Of a DNA stretch of 64,000 bases, positions 1-10,080 are shown in pieces. Both the position numbers and the translations under genes were made by a program. The notes beneath the pieces were generated by a model that did no database searches, had not been told where the DNA came from, and was given only the letters and a program-made list of their open reading frames with translations. The stretch spans positions 157,705 to 221,704 of the forward strand of contig JADJIH010000021.1 of NCBI GenBank assembly GCA_016707115.1. The letters run 5' to 3'. The stretch comes from Ignavibacteriales bacterium. GTDB lineage: Bacteria; Bacteroidota; Ignavibacteria; Ignavibacteriales; Ignavibacteriaceae. How positions within the stretch are numbered: position 1 is the first letter of the stretch; each line of letters starts with the position of its first letter.

Positions 1-2228
1 GGAATTGAATATCTTATAGTAGAAGAACTATTAAAAGGATTAGGATAATTCTGTGAGAGTAAAAACTCGGTCGGTATTTCAGTGTTTCCTTCTTCAACTC
101 CAGTCGAAATAAAATGTGCCCGGAAATCATCTAAATTTATTGCCCCGTTATCTTTTTTCGTATCATTTGTTTCAACTAGATAAGTGCGTGTCCATTTTAT
201 TGGAAAAGTCAGAATCGCATTTGGATTTATCCAGCTCGGAACGGCATCACTCAAATCAACTTCTACATATTTCCACATATTTAACCAATCAATTCCGGGA
301 TCCCCATTAGTGAAATTAATTAAGAATACTTCATTATCGTTATCCTTAAATTCACCGCGAAGCCAATGCTTTTTGCCATCACCGTAAACCTGTATGCTCA
401 GTTTTTCCGGCGAACCTGAAATTAGAATTTCCTTATTTAGGTAAAGAGCGCTTGTACCTCCTGTTGCAAGACTATAATTAAGCTTGCCTGAAGTTGGAGC
501 AGAAATAAAATTTGTGCTGTCACTAATAAAACTGCATTGTGTAAGATTAACTCTTGTTCCTGTCATAGTGTATCCTGAAAGATCAGAAAAATCATCAATC
601 ATTATTGTAGCTGAATTACCAACTGTGAGTGGAACAGAACCACTTATGGAATCAATCTCTGCAATTATTTCTCCATTGCCTGTATTAATTGCTGTAAAAT
701 AACCACTCGCAGATATAGTGCCTAGATCACCTGTCACTGTCCACTGAAAATCAGTTTGTTGAAGTAGAATTTGATTATTGTAATTATCATATGCAGTTGC
801 TGTCATTTGCTGCGATTGTCCTGGTTGTAGAATTACCGGATTTGGTTCTAAAAAAATCTCTGAAATTTTTGCAAGATGTACTAAAGCAGAGTCTTTAATT
901 TCACCAACTGTTGCGAAAATATAACCCGATACTGTATCGAATGAAGCGGTAAATACACCGTTCTGAGTAATGATTCCTATTGAAGGATCACAACTCCAGA
1001 CTAGACTTCCGGAAGCAATATTTACGGGATTATAATATTGATCAAATCCAGAAGCAAAAAGGTTTACACTTGATCCGCCAAGTACAAATACTTCCTTTGG
1101 ATGAATTCTGATGTACTCCAATGGTCCGGTTGGTGCAGTACTAATTAATAGCAGACTATTTGCAACAGATCTTTCACCGCCGATATCAGAAGGGCTATTT
1201 ACTATTGATCCTCTTACAACCATAGTAGATGAACCTCCTCCATCCAGATTTAATCCATTATGAACACCCCAGATTTTCATATAATCACCAAGTTCTTTGT
1301 ATGACATCCCTACACTTAATCCAGGTTGTCTTCCATCAACCACAAACATAAAAAATTGGGTGGAATCCTGATTGAATCCCACGGATGTGCGTGGATGACG
1401 ATCTCCATTATCTTGGTTTACATTTCCATTTTGTACAAGCCAGGTATTTCCTCCAATTAGCTGCTCGATTTTGGAGAGGGCAGGAGTTAAATTTAACACA
1501 ACCTTTATGGTGTCGTCTTTAAAAAGATTATTTACTAAAAATACACCGGATATACCGTGACCTGAAAGTACAGCCTTATTATTTCCTATAACCATATTTC
1601 CAATTCCAGTCACAACTGTATCAACTATACATCTGATTGTGTCATTAACAAGCCAGCTATCTATGGGAATTATCCGGACTTCAGTTCCATATTGATTTGT
1701 TGAAGTACTGCTACCATAAAATGAATTGTAGAAAATCATTTCATCTACGTTACGAATTTTATTTACACCAGATATACTTTTTATACTGTCATCTCTAATT
1801 ATTAAACCAGAAAAATTCTGCATCCCGATAATCGGATTTTTATCTATATCAAATGCTATATTCAGCCAATCGTTTGTAGCTTTTAACAGCTGGCCGTTTG
1901 CAACTTGAGATCCGATCTGTTCACCCGTGCTGGTATTATAAAAATCACCATTGATGGCTGCGACAACTTTGTGTTCTTCAAAATTATTACGGGCTGCCAT
2001 TGATGATGTTTTTTCAAAAGCCATCAGTTTATCACCAGCCTTAACAGATTGAAATTTTAACCACGGATTCTGAATATCAATTTTTATAATATTAATATTC
2101 CAGGGACCTGAATCAATGATTTGATGATATTGAGTTACACCTGGTCCAACTTGAACACTATCCAGTGAACCTGCATAAATAGATACTGTGATAAGAAAAA
2201 TTGAGAAAAGAAAAATCCTGATTTTCAT
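1..2228 (-). CDS. Secreted phosphodiester glycosidase (NAGPA/DUF2233 domain) with T9SS sorting domain, cut by window start
   Basis: An open frame runs without a stop from an ATG at 2228 to the window edge (about 742 residues). Residues 1-19 form a signal peptide ending in SIYA. Residues about 60-360 carry the phosphodiester-glycosidase signature: NGDFYN near 93, RHPRTSVGF near 278, and NLDGGGSSTMVV near 327-338. This is the family of N-acetylglucosamine-1-phosphodiester alpha-N-acetylglucosaminidase, found in bacteria as exported enzymes acting on sugar-phosphodiester links. Two Ig-like (BIG2-type) segments follow at about 365-535, then a beta-rich carbohydrate-binding-like segment. The last residues, LSQNYPNPFNSSSTIRYSI, start a T9SS type-A sorting domain, so the protein should be exported and surface-anchored or released. 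Its real C-terminus lies outside the window. The substrate is not readable from sequence. Confidence 0.85.
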   Translation of the reverse strand, partial: MKIRIFLFSIFLITVSIYAGSLDSVQVGPGVTQYHQIIDSGPWNINIIKIDIQNPWLKFQSVKAGDKLMAFEKTSSMAARNNFEEHKVVAAINGDFYNTSTGEQIGSQVANGQLLKATNDWLNIAFDIDKNPIIGMQNFSGLIIRDDSIKSISGVNKIRNVDEMIFYNSFYGSSTSTNQYGTEVRIIPIDSWLVNDTIRCIVDTVVTGIGNMVIGNNKAVLSGHGISGVFLVNNLFKDDTIKVVLNLTPALSKIEQLIGGNTWLVQNGNVNQDNGDRHPRTSVGFNQDSTQFFMFVVDGRQPGLSVGMSYKELGDYMKIWGVHNGLNLDGGGSSTMVVRGSIVNSPSDIGGERSVANSLLLISTAPTGPLEYIRIHPKEVFVLGGSSVNLFASGFDQYYNPVNIASGSLVWSCDPSIGIITQNGVFTASFDTVSGYIFATVGEIKDSALVHLAKISEIFLEPNPVILQPGQSQQMTATAYDNYNNQILLQQTDFQWTVTGDLGTISASGYFTAINTGNGEIIAEIDSISGSVPLTVGNSATIMIDDFSDLSGYTMTGTRVNLTQCSFISDSTNFISAPTSGKLNYSLATGGTSALYLNKEILISGSPEKLSIQVYGDGKKHWLRGEFKDNDNEVFLINFTNGDPGIDWLNMWKYVEVDLSDAVPSWINPNAILTFPIKWTRTYLVETNDTKKDNGAINLDDFRAHFISTGVEEGNTEIPTEFLLSQNYPNPFNSSSTIRYSI

Positions 2229-2753
2229 AGTTGCTCCACAATAATTCAGAATTAAAAAACAATGAAGAATGAACACTTTAAAATAACAAATTAGTACATC
2301 TATTTAATCAATCCTGATAAAAAGTTATAAATATCTTAAAGCGAGTTTAGATTAAAAGGTATAATCATTGAAAGAAAATTTTGAGGATAAATAAGTTCAA
2401 TAAAGAATTTGTACGCAAATAATTAATCCTAATGATTCGAAAATATTATTATATACAATTAGAGAAATTCAATCCTATAATATGTGAATGTTTTTTTCCA
2501 CTGTTCAGGTTTACTAGCCAGATTCTATTATTCATTTCTTTATTACTTTATATATATGAACACTTGTCAAATAGAAAATGCTATTTTACTTTAAAAGATT
2601 GAACGTTTAATAATTGGATCGCTTTTTTTGGGGCAGGTCATAAATTTAAAGTAAGCGTACCTACAATCGGTTGATAAAAAAGAAGTAAACCGATAAAAAA
2701 CAAAGAGTTATCCGAATTAGCAATTTTGCGCAGTTGTTAAATGAGGAGAACCA
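2229..2753. other. Gene-free AT-rich stretch
   Basis: I see no credible ORF here. It holds the upstream region of the minus-strand secreted glycosidase and the leader of the small zinc-ribbon ORF. A weak inverted repeat, atcggtt / aaccgat, lies at 2666-2672 and 2688-2694 about 60 bases before that ORF. Confidence 0.5.
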
Positions 2754-2888
2754 ATGAAGGTACGCAGAGTGCGATGTCCAAAATGTAAATCATTACAAAC
2801 AGAAGTTGAATTTAGATTTAATAATTCTTGTGTGGATATTTATGACTGTCTTGGAAAACAGATTTCACAAAATTTTAAGGGTGGTTAG
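2754..2888 (+). CDS. Tiny zinc-ribbon-like protein, 44 aa
   Basis: ATG at 2754 is preceded at 2743-2750 by gaggagaa, a strong Shine-Dalgarno sequence at good spacing, and the frame ends at TAG 2886-2888. The product starts MKVRRVRCPKCKS, giving one CxxC knuckle, with two more cysteines (NSCVDIYDC) further on that could complete a zinc site. The residues are basic and small like other orphan zinc ribbons. It stands alone, with no operon partner on its strand; a hairpin at 3008-3042 could terminate it. Function unknown. The good ribosome site and metal-knuckle spacing are the reasons to believe it is real. Confidence 0.5.
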   Translation: MKVRRVRCPKCKSLQTEVEFRFNNSCVDIYDCLGKQISQNFKGG

Positions 2889-3007
2889 ATATCACATACA
2901 ACCTTATGTTCAGATGAAATCTTCTGAGTCAATAATCAAAATGTCTTCTATGGTCTATTTTTTTTATTGCATTTAGGGTGCTAACTGTAAAAATATTATA
3001 CAAAAAA

Positions 3008-3042
3008 GCCTCAAGAACGCATATTTTGAACGTAATTGAGGC
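3008..3042. terminator. Bidirectional hairpin terminator
   Basis: GCCTCAA (3008-3014) pairs with TTGAGGC (3036-3042). A T-rich run follows on the plus side (ttattttt), and on the minus side a run of six T follows (aaaaaa at 3002-3007). It lies 15 bases beyond the 3' end of tRNA-Ser and would stop that transcript as well as any plus-strand transcript from the zinc-ribbon ORF. Confidence 0.7.
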
Positions 3043-3056
3043 TTATTTTTATCGTG

Positions 3057-3143
3057 CGGAGAGTCAGGGATTCGAACCCCGGAAGGACTTGCATCCTTAA
3101 CGGTTTTCAAGACCGCCGCATTCAACCGCTCTCCAACTCCTCC
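3057..3143 (-). tRNA. tRNA-Ser (anticodon TGA)
   Basis: On the minus strand there is an anticodon loop CTTGAAA with stem CGGT/ACCG, a long variable arm (serine type II) and a T-arm GGGGTTCGAATCCC. The 3' acceptor strand ACTCTCC plus discriminator G ends at 3057. CCA is not encoded. The 5' strand reads GGAGGAGT, but only GGAGAGT pairs fully with the 3' strand, and the D-arm reads TGGAGAG where TGGCAGAG would pair with TGC. This looks like one extra G and one missing C, more likely sequence errors than a degenerate tRNA. Confidence 0.9.
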
Positions 3144-3247
3144 GTAATTTCAAATTTTAGAACAAATTTGAGTGAAAATATAATCATACTTGCTGTTTCT
3201 ACAAACTGATTTTGGCTATCTTAGAATTAAATTCATAAGATTTTAGT

Positions 3248-4000
3248 ATGGAGGAAAAAAAGATAAACACCTTTTTCATCTCTTTCTAAGGAAAGCTCGT
3301 CAGTTATCAAAACTTTGCACTACTTTGTCTTAGAATGGGAAAAAAATGTGATTTTCTCCAGTAACAATTGCAGATAAACTTGCAGAAGAAAAAAATGAGA
3401 GAGTTGATAAAAAGAATTTCCGGATCACGGAATAATTGCGAAAGAGTTTGGGAAAGAAAATTCTGATGCTAAATATGTTTGGGTTCTCGATCCTATTGAT
3501 GGAACTAAAAGTTTTATTTCCGGAGCGTTGAGTTTTGGAACCTTAATTTCTCTACTCAAAAATGGCACACCAATCATTGGTATCATTAATCATCCCATTC
3601 TTGATGAGTTTTTGATAGGTGATAATATTTCAGCGTTTCTTAATGGAAACAAAGTTCAAGTTAGAGAATGTAGTTCAATCTCAGAGGCAACACTACTTAC
3701 CACCGATCATCTCAATATTCAGAAATTTCAAAGTAAAAATGGTTTTGAAAATCTTGTACAAAAAGCAAAGCTTTATAGAAATTGGGGTGATTGTTACGGC
3801 TACTATCTTTTAGCAACAGGATTTGCAGATATAATGATCGATCCAATTATAAGTGTATGGGATTCAATGGCTTTGATTCCAATAATAAATGGGGCGAGGG
3901 CAAGATAACTGATTATCAAGGTAATGATCCGGTAACTGGCAACAGTATTGTCACATCAAACAAGGTTATTCATAAGAAAAGTAATAAGAATACTGAATGA
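3248..4000 (+). pseudogene. Inositol monophosphatase / histidinol-phosphatase (HisN-like), frameshifted
   Basis: Reading across frames from ATG 3248 gives an IMPase-fold phosphatase. There is a damaged N-terminus (FLRKARQLSK), then SPVTIADKLAEEKN, the EFPDHGIIAKEFG loop at about 3420-3465, and the metal-binding DPIDGTKSFISG at 3490-3530. The C-terminal motif SVWDSMALIPII lies near 3850-3890. The correct frame then continues out of frame as GKITDYQGNDPVTGNS to a stop at 4000. At least three shifts (around 3290-3340, 3415 and 3895) break it. The family hydrolyses histidinol phosphate, inositol phosphate or similar monoesters using Mg2+. The number of shifts is higher than in neighbouring genes, so true decay is possible here, although homopolymer errors could explain each one. 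Confidence 0.75.
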
Positions 4001-4079
4001 ATAATAAATCTACCCCTAAAAGTATAACTATCGTCATAGTTAAAATTGTAGATAGTGGGGGGGTAAAAATTTAAATTTT

Positions 4080-6052
4080 TCAGATCTGAATATTAAAACC
4101 AGTGTTACAATCCATAAAAGAAAATAGAAAAATCGCTAAATAAAAGAGTCTGTTTATTGGTGGTATTGAACTATTCATAAATCCATATTTATAAGTAAGA
4201 AACAATGGATTTATTAGAGCAATCAGTGTTAAAAAAACAATGGCTGCAAGTATCCCAAATTTTTTTAGAATTTTTTCCATCATTAAAAAATTCAAGCCAG
4301 TTCTTACAATTAAAATCAGTCCTAGATAAAAAAGCAAGTGTTCTAAAATATTGACTACAAACGGGATCTTACCAAAAAAGTTAGTTCTACTTTTTGATTA
4401 TCAGGTATAATGTACTTTTTTATCTTTGTAATAAAAGTTCAGCAAAGTAAATCAGCTTATTTTCTGGTTTAAGTGAAGGAATGCTCGCTGATAAAAGTAA
4501 ATCTGATTTTTCCATTTGAACCGATTGCCAAAATGTATCTTCATCACTTTCCAAAATATTTGTCCGGTTAATTCATTTACATCGGTTCATATAAAAGTAT
4601 TAAAATCATCATTACCATAATGACTCTTTTCAAATCGGTATGAAATTTTCTTACCATCAATTCCAAAAGTTCCTGAAAGAGGATAGTCATTATCCAAAAG
4701 ATTTGACAAATAAATAGTTAAGAATGTTATTACAAAAGCCGCAATCCAAAGAACAATATTTTTTTTTTCATTTATTAAATTTTGATTTTGTAAAACAAAT
4801 CTATACAGAAAAATTAGATGAGGAAAGCAATAAAAAAAAAGCCCCGAATAAATCGGGGCCAAATTAAAAATATTGCGATTATAATGAAGTACCCATTTTA
4901 AAACCTCTATGTTTACAAATATTTTTGAAAAACCAATACTACCATCATCTAATCTGGAAATGCTTGCTGAGGGTCCTATTGCAAAGGCACTGAAACCCCA
5001 TCCTTCCATAATCTTTTGAACTAAAAGATTTATATTGTATTGAGGCTCGCGATATTTACTTCCTGGCATTCCATCAAAACTAATATCAAAAGTACTACCG
5101 GCAAGAGATGCTTCGCGAAGAGCGAATCCAAAATGCCATTCATCCAGATACTGAGAAACATAAACTCTGCCTCTTGTTGAACCAAGGATAGATAAAGGAT
5201 ATCTAAATTCCCAGTTTAGAAAGGATTGCTCATTATCAATAATCCTTGCCTGGTATTTAATAGTTGAATCAGAATTTAAAACCGTTGTGCCTTCAGATTC
5301 ATGAAGATATCTTTCACGTCTATCATCACTTAGCTTTGAAGGTGCTGCAAAATATCCAAATTCAAAAAGTTACCAAAAGGCAACACATAATTAAACTGGT
5401 AGCCTTCACTGAAAATTGTATTATTATGATTTTGAGTTTTAACCGCTTCAATCATTGCATCAATGTGACTAAAAATACCAGCTCTGACTCCAAGTATATG
5501 AAAATTAACTTCCATCATATTTGTTTCAAGTGCACCAGAATATGGAGTACCAACACCTAAAGATAATCCAACATCTTGTTTTAATGATAAGCCAAGTCTT
5601 TCACCACCTTGAAGTTGAAAGAAAGGATTTATGTAACCAAGAGTAGGCGATATCTGCATCTTAGTGGGAGGCTGCGCTACCTTACTTATTCTGATTTTTT
5701 GAAATACTCTGGTGAATACACTTCCATAATTAATATCTTCTTCAAGATTTAATTTAAATGGATAAGTAATAATTCTTGCTCTTAGTTCTGGTGGGACAGC
5801 AAGAAATGGATACAAAACACTTTTTATTGAAATAGTTTGATTGTTAGCATCTCTCAAATCGACTACTATCTCAGCTTTAGGATCAGGTGGATCTATAAAG
5901 AGCGCAGACTGAATATTGATGAACAAACTATCATCAAGCGGTTCCATTTGATAATATCTGATTTGTTCTTCTTCTTCCTGAGCAAAGATAGAATTAAATC
6001 CGAGAAGGAATACAAGAGTTAAGAATACAACAATTAATTTGGATGCTTTCAT
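4080..6052 (-). CDS. Envelope protein of unknown function, third gene of GldL/GldM-like operon, frameshifted
   Basis: Three frames join into one product. ORF 6052-5330 starts MKASKLIVVFLTL with a signal peptide ending FAQ and continues as a beta-rich exported domain. After a shift in a T5 run near 5385 the sequence goes on as EFGYFAAPSKLSDDRRERY and enters the frame 5069-4587. That frame has two membrane helices (around FNLAPIYSGLFFYCF and NIVLWIAAFVITFLTIYL). A further shifted part ends in the 4337-4080 frame with two or three hydrophobic helices. The start lies 21 bases after the GldM-like gene, so they are probably co-transcribed. I do not recognise the family. It could be a further component of the same envelope complex. 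A terminator-like hairpin lies inside the coding sequence at 4832-4859. Confidence 0.55.
4832..4859 (-). terminator. Perfect intrinsic-terminator structure inside a coding region
   Basis: On the minus strand GCCCCGA, a five-base loop and TCGGGGC are followed immediately by nine T. This has all the elements of a Rho-independent terminator. It sits in frame within the unrecognised envelope gene (coding NLAPIYSGLFFY), not in a gap. Confidence 0.55.
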
Positions 6053-6073
6053 TTTGTTTTTATACCTGAATGA

Positions 6074-7023
6074 TTAATTAGAAAACTCTGTAAAGAAGAA
6101 CGAGTCGCCAACCTGAACCCTGTCTTTTGATTTTTCATCAACAGCTGTGAAGAAGAAATTAACTTTATATCTTCCATCAGATTCGCGCAGATTGCCGTTC
6201 TTATCCAGCCAGCTATCAAAAGCACTTTCTGTTGATGCAATTTTTAGCGATACATTATAAATTAAATTTCCGTTACTGTCCTTAGTTGGTCCGGATACTG
6301 AAATTGGTCCTGCATATGTTACTTTAAGCTGATCCGGTCGTTGATCAATAATGGTAACTTTAAAAGCTGTTATACGCTGCAAATCTTTTACATAAATATC
6401 TGCGGAATTCATTTTAGTTGTAACACGTTCGATTTTGATTTCAGGTGCTTTATTAGGTAGAACTTTTATTCTTTCTTCCTGAGATCCGAACTTATTATCA
6501 CTTCGGTTTGATCTGTAAGATCGAATTTCTTTTCCTGCCCGGCTGGTACAACAGCTATTGGATTATTCATATTTCTGGGGTCATAAATGTTTGCAGGAAC
6601 GGTTCCAGTGTTTCTTGCAATATTCCAGGTATGCTGTATATATGTTTGTTTTGCTGAAATAGGAGATTGAAGCAGTGTCTGCTCTTCAACAATTTCTTCT
6701 TTCTTTATCTCATCCTCCTTAGAAGGCGGAACAAAATCTTTTAGTGTTTCTAATTTTTTGTTAAGAGCAGCTAATTGCTCTCTCATTTGTTCGTTTTCAA
6801 CTACTACGTTTGGATCTATCTTGATGGAGAAGTCTATACCAAGAGCATAAAGAGAATCTAATACTGCCATCAGAGAATCTCTTACCTCTTTTTGAACAGT
6901 ATCCTCTTCCAATGCAACCCTTCGTAAATCAAGATCAGCTCCTTTAAGCGCAAGTACTGTAATTACAAAAATGTACAATACCTGGTAGATAACGAATTTA
7001 CTGTCTCTGTTTTTATTTATCAT
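6074..7023 (-). CDS. GldM/PorM-like periplasmic motor protein, one frameshift
   Basis: ORF 7023-6466 begins with a short basic stretch and a single membrane helix (VIYQVLYIFVITVLALKGAD, residues about 12-32). A predicted coiled coil follows at about 75-100. Near 6475 one base seems to be missing (TTCGGATC where TTCGGGATC restores the frame). The true sequence then runs through KVLPNKAPEIKIERVTTKMN into the 6412-6074 frame, a beta-rich domain ending DSFFFTEFSN. One N-terminal helix followed by periplasmic beta domains matches GldM, the rotor-shaft-like T9SS component, and the gene lies 14 bases after a GldL-like gene. Similarity is by architecture and the N-terminal helix pattern, not by a diagnostic motif, so the name is an inference. 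Confidence 0.5.
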
Positions 7024-7037
7024 TTTTTAAAATCTTT

Positions 7038-8021
7038 TTATTTCTTAACAACAATTGCTTCTAAATGTTTTAATCCAGCTAATGTCTTTTCATCACCGAG
7101 TGAATGAGATGCCTGGTTTATAGAATTTGCTAAAGTGCTAAGCTCAGATATTTTTTGTGAGCTTACTCCTTCAATCTGATTAATCTTTTCGGCCAATGTA
7201 CTGATTGACATAAAATTCTTGTTCATTATTTCACTAAGCTTTGCTGATTGTTCAACAAGTAGTTTTAAACTTCTCTACATCTGCAAGTGATAATTCAGTA
7301 CTGCCAGCTCCGGTATTTCCTTGATTAAGCTGTCTTAAAATATTCTTTGAATTTTCTACTTGAATTCTTGAAAATGTTTATCTCTTATATCAGAAACGTG
7401 ATTAACCACTGATTGAAATTCAACACCAAGCTGATCCATAACAGGTTCAAACAATTTTCCAAGCGCAAGCACAATCAAAGCCTTTACTTCAAACGGAACT
7501 GATAATCCCAAGAAAATCTCTTCACCAAGTTTTATACTTATTAAAAGTATAGCCGCACCTATAAGTGGTAGTGCAGTTGCCAAACTATCTATTACGCTTG
7601 TATAAGAATTAATAATTCTATCAATGGTGCCGCTTGCTGGTGTTCTAATAATCTCCAATTTAAGTTTATTGAATGCAAGAAATGCAAGTAAAATAAAAAT
7701 CGAATAGACAGCGATGGGTAGCCACCAAAATCTAAATGGTTCAATATCTCCCGTTGCCGGCTGCCAGGATGGGAATAAAGATCTTGCTAGGTCTATTGTG
7801 ATATTACCTAAAATTGGAACTTCGGATAAATCTAAATAGAAAGAAATGAAAAGAGCAATTAATGAAATTAATGCCGGTTTTAATATTACTGTAAATTTAA
7901 TATTTCTTACTGCCGAGCGGGTATACTCTTCGAGTTCAAGTTCAAGTTCATTATTTGCTACATCAGGATTCAAAAGATTTTTTGTTGTGCTATCTTTTGG
8001 TTTTATTGTTGTATTTGACAT
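7038..8021 (-). CDS. GldL/PorL-like inner-membrane protein, two frameshifts
   Basis: ORF 8021-7356 encodes an acidic, serine-rich N-terminus followed by about three or four membrane segments (VILKPALISLIALFISFYL; WWLPIAVYSIFILLAFLAF; ALPLIGAAILLISI). It continues past its apparent stop through two one-base shifts (about 7360 and 7270) as ILRQLNQGNTGAGSTELSLADVEKF and LLVEQSAKLSEIMNKNFM, ending in ORF 7226-7038. The tail is a cytoplasmic-type helical region. The neighbour downstream is GldM-like, and in T9SS GldL and GldM form the proton-driven inner-membrane motor. The assignment rests on topology and gene order; a generic membrane protein remains possible. Confidence 0.45.
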
Positions 8022-8469
8022 CAGTCTCCTCGATATTTCTTTGTAAAACTTTGTTATAGAAAATGCTTAAAATTAATTTAGCTAACCAAAGTGGTTCTTG
8101 TTATTGACAATTATCATACCAATGCTCCTTTTAATGTTTTAAATGTGGTTAATTTTATTATTTAATTGCTATTTTTTTCATTTTCAAAAACTTGTTTTAA
8201 TACAAGATATTTAACTATTTACTCTCTAAGTTTAATTCTAAAACTAAAAATATTGAATTACCAGACAATTATTCATTCATCTCAAATAAAAAGTTTAATA
8301 AAGATGAGCAACATTCTTCAATAGGTTAAAAATTCTTTACAATTCCGTAATTATTACCTAATGAATTTTGTTAATATTATCAGTTTTTAATTATCAATTA
8401 ACAAAAATATTCATTTATCTTTGATGTAAGAATATTATTTGTTTTATAACTTTACCGATTTATTGAATA
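8022..8469. other. Divergent promoter region without genes
   Basis: This AT-rich gap separates the minus-strand GldL/M-like operon from the plus-strand GH13 gene. A TATCTTTG box, which fits the Bacteroidota -7 pattern TAnnTTTG, lies at 8416-8423, about 50 bases before the GH13 start. I could not place a clear -33 TTG partner. Nothing else recognisable is present. Confidence 0.35.
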
Positions 8470-10035
8470 ATGAAAATATGCAGTAACCCAAGATTGCTTG
8501 AATTAAATGCACGCATTTGGATTAGACGCTTTGGTCAAGATTTTACTCTCGCATCAGTACCTGATGATCAAATAACCAGGTGGAAAGAACTTGGTTTTGA
8601 TATGATATGGCTGATGGGTGTTTGGGATAATAATAAAGACGTGATAAATGAATATTGCTTTGAACCTGAATTAATTTCATCATATAACAGCGCATTAAAA
8701 GATTGGCATAAAGATGATGTAATCGGTTCACCATATTCAATTGATCGATATGAAATAAACCCTTTGCTGGGTACAAGAGAAGATCTTTTATCTTTTAAGA
8801 AAAGATTAAACAATGCTGGAATAAGTCTTATACTTGATTTTGTTTGTAACCACTTTAGTGCAAAATCATCGTTAATCTGGTCTAACAAAGAAATATTTTT
8901 AACTGCTGATGAATTCATTTTTAAAAATGATCCATACACATTTTATCCTTCACCTGCCAATAGCAAAGAATATCTTGCTCACGGACGCGATCCTCTTTTT
9001 CCGCCGTGGAAGGATACTGCTCAAATAAATTTTTATAGCAGAGAAGCACGCAATTATCTTACTTCTGTATTAATTGATTTGACAGATTTATGCGATGGTG
9101 TTAGATGCGATATGGCAATGCTGCCGTTAAATAATATTTTTATAATACGTGGATTGGCGTTCTAAAAAATATGGTTTTGAAAAACCTGAAAAGAATTTTG
9201 GGAAGAAGCTATTTCCCAGGTAAAAATTAAACGGGATGATTTTATTTTTATTGCAGAAACATATTGGGATCTTGAATGGCAGTTACAAAATCTTGGTTTT
9301 GATTTTACTTATGATAAGCGTTTAACAGACCGACTTGCTGCAGGTGCTATTCATAGTATTAAAGAACATCTTCAAGCAGAAAAAGTTTATCAGGAAAAAT
9401 CAGTTAGATTTTTAGAAAATCATGATGAAGAACGAGCAATTGTTAAACTTGGCAGGGAAAGATCTATTGCAGCCGCTGTTGTTATAAGTACCATCCCAGG
9501 AATTACATTTTATTTTGATGGTCAGTGCGAAGGCAAAAAAATAAAATTGCCTGTGCAGCTTGGCAGAGAACCTGAAGAAAAACAAGACGAGAAGATAAAA
9601 GAGTTTTATCGTAATTTATTTAGAATAACTAAAGCTGATATTTTTAGAAACGGCACATGGAAATTGCTCGAAACCAGTCCGGTAGCTGACTCCGATTTGA
9701 GTTATGAAAATTTACTTGCTTGGGAGTGGCGATTAGGAAATGAACTGCGTATTGTTGTTGTAAACTACTACCATTCTACCTCGCGATGCAGATTAAAGTT
9801 TAATATCCAGTCAAAATCTGATGATATTGTTTTAACAGATCTTTTAAACAATGTAACATATAAACGCTCTGTAAAGGAAATTTCTGAAAAGGGTTGTTTG
9901 TTGAACTTAAAACCTTTAACAGCCACATATTTTCATTTAGCGAAACAGGTTCCGACCAAACATTACTATAGAAAACGAGTTTTAGGAATAATTTCTACCC
10001 CAAGTTTTCTTTTAATTTTAAGCATTCATTTTTAA
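8470..10035 (+). CDS. Alpha-amylase-family glycoside hydrolase (GH13), frameshifted
   Basis: Two main ORFs (8470-9165 and 9547-10035) and the open frame between them form one GH13 enzyme. All four conserved regions are visible: DFVCNH (residues about 123-128), GVRCDMAM with the nucleophile Asp (about 214), FIAETYW with the acid/base Glu near 9255, and FLENHDEE near 9415. The break near 9140-9200 needs several bases added in T and A runs to restore NNIFYNTWIGVLKKYGFEK. No signal peptide is present, so it should act in the cytoplasm on alpha-glucans or maltooligosaccharides. A C-terminal beta domain (about 9700-9940) is typical of the family. The final residues after TATYFHLAKQ may also be out of frame. 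The exact specificity cannot be read. Confidence 0.85.
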
Positions 10036-10080
10036 GTTAACGAAACCAAAAAATAATTAAGGCATCATACAGGTTAAATT

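Noticed and set aside
2666..2694. Inverted repeat atcggtt / aaccgat as a riboswitch or terminator
   Set aside because: Only seven base pairs, long loop, no T run and no known riboswitch core nearby.
5837..6022. Plus-strand ORF of 61 codons inside the envelope gene
   Set aside because: It lies antisense to a signal-peptide gene with clear coding character, has no family and no ribosome site. The same reasoning removes other antisense ORFs such as 18314-18517, 26332-26700 and 36995-37420.
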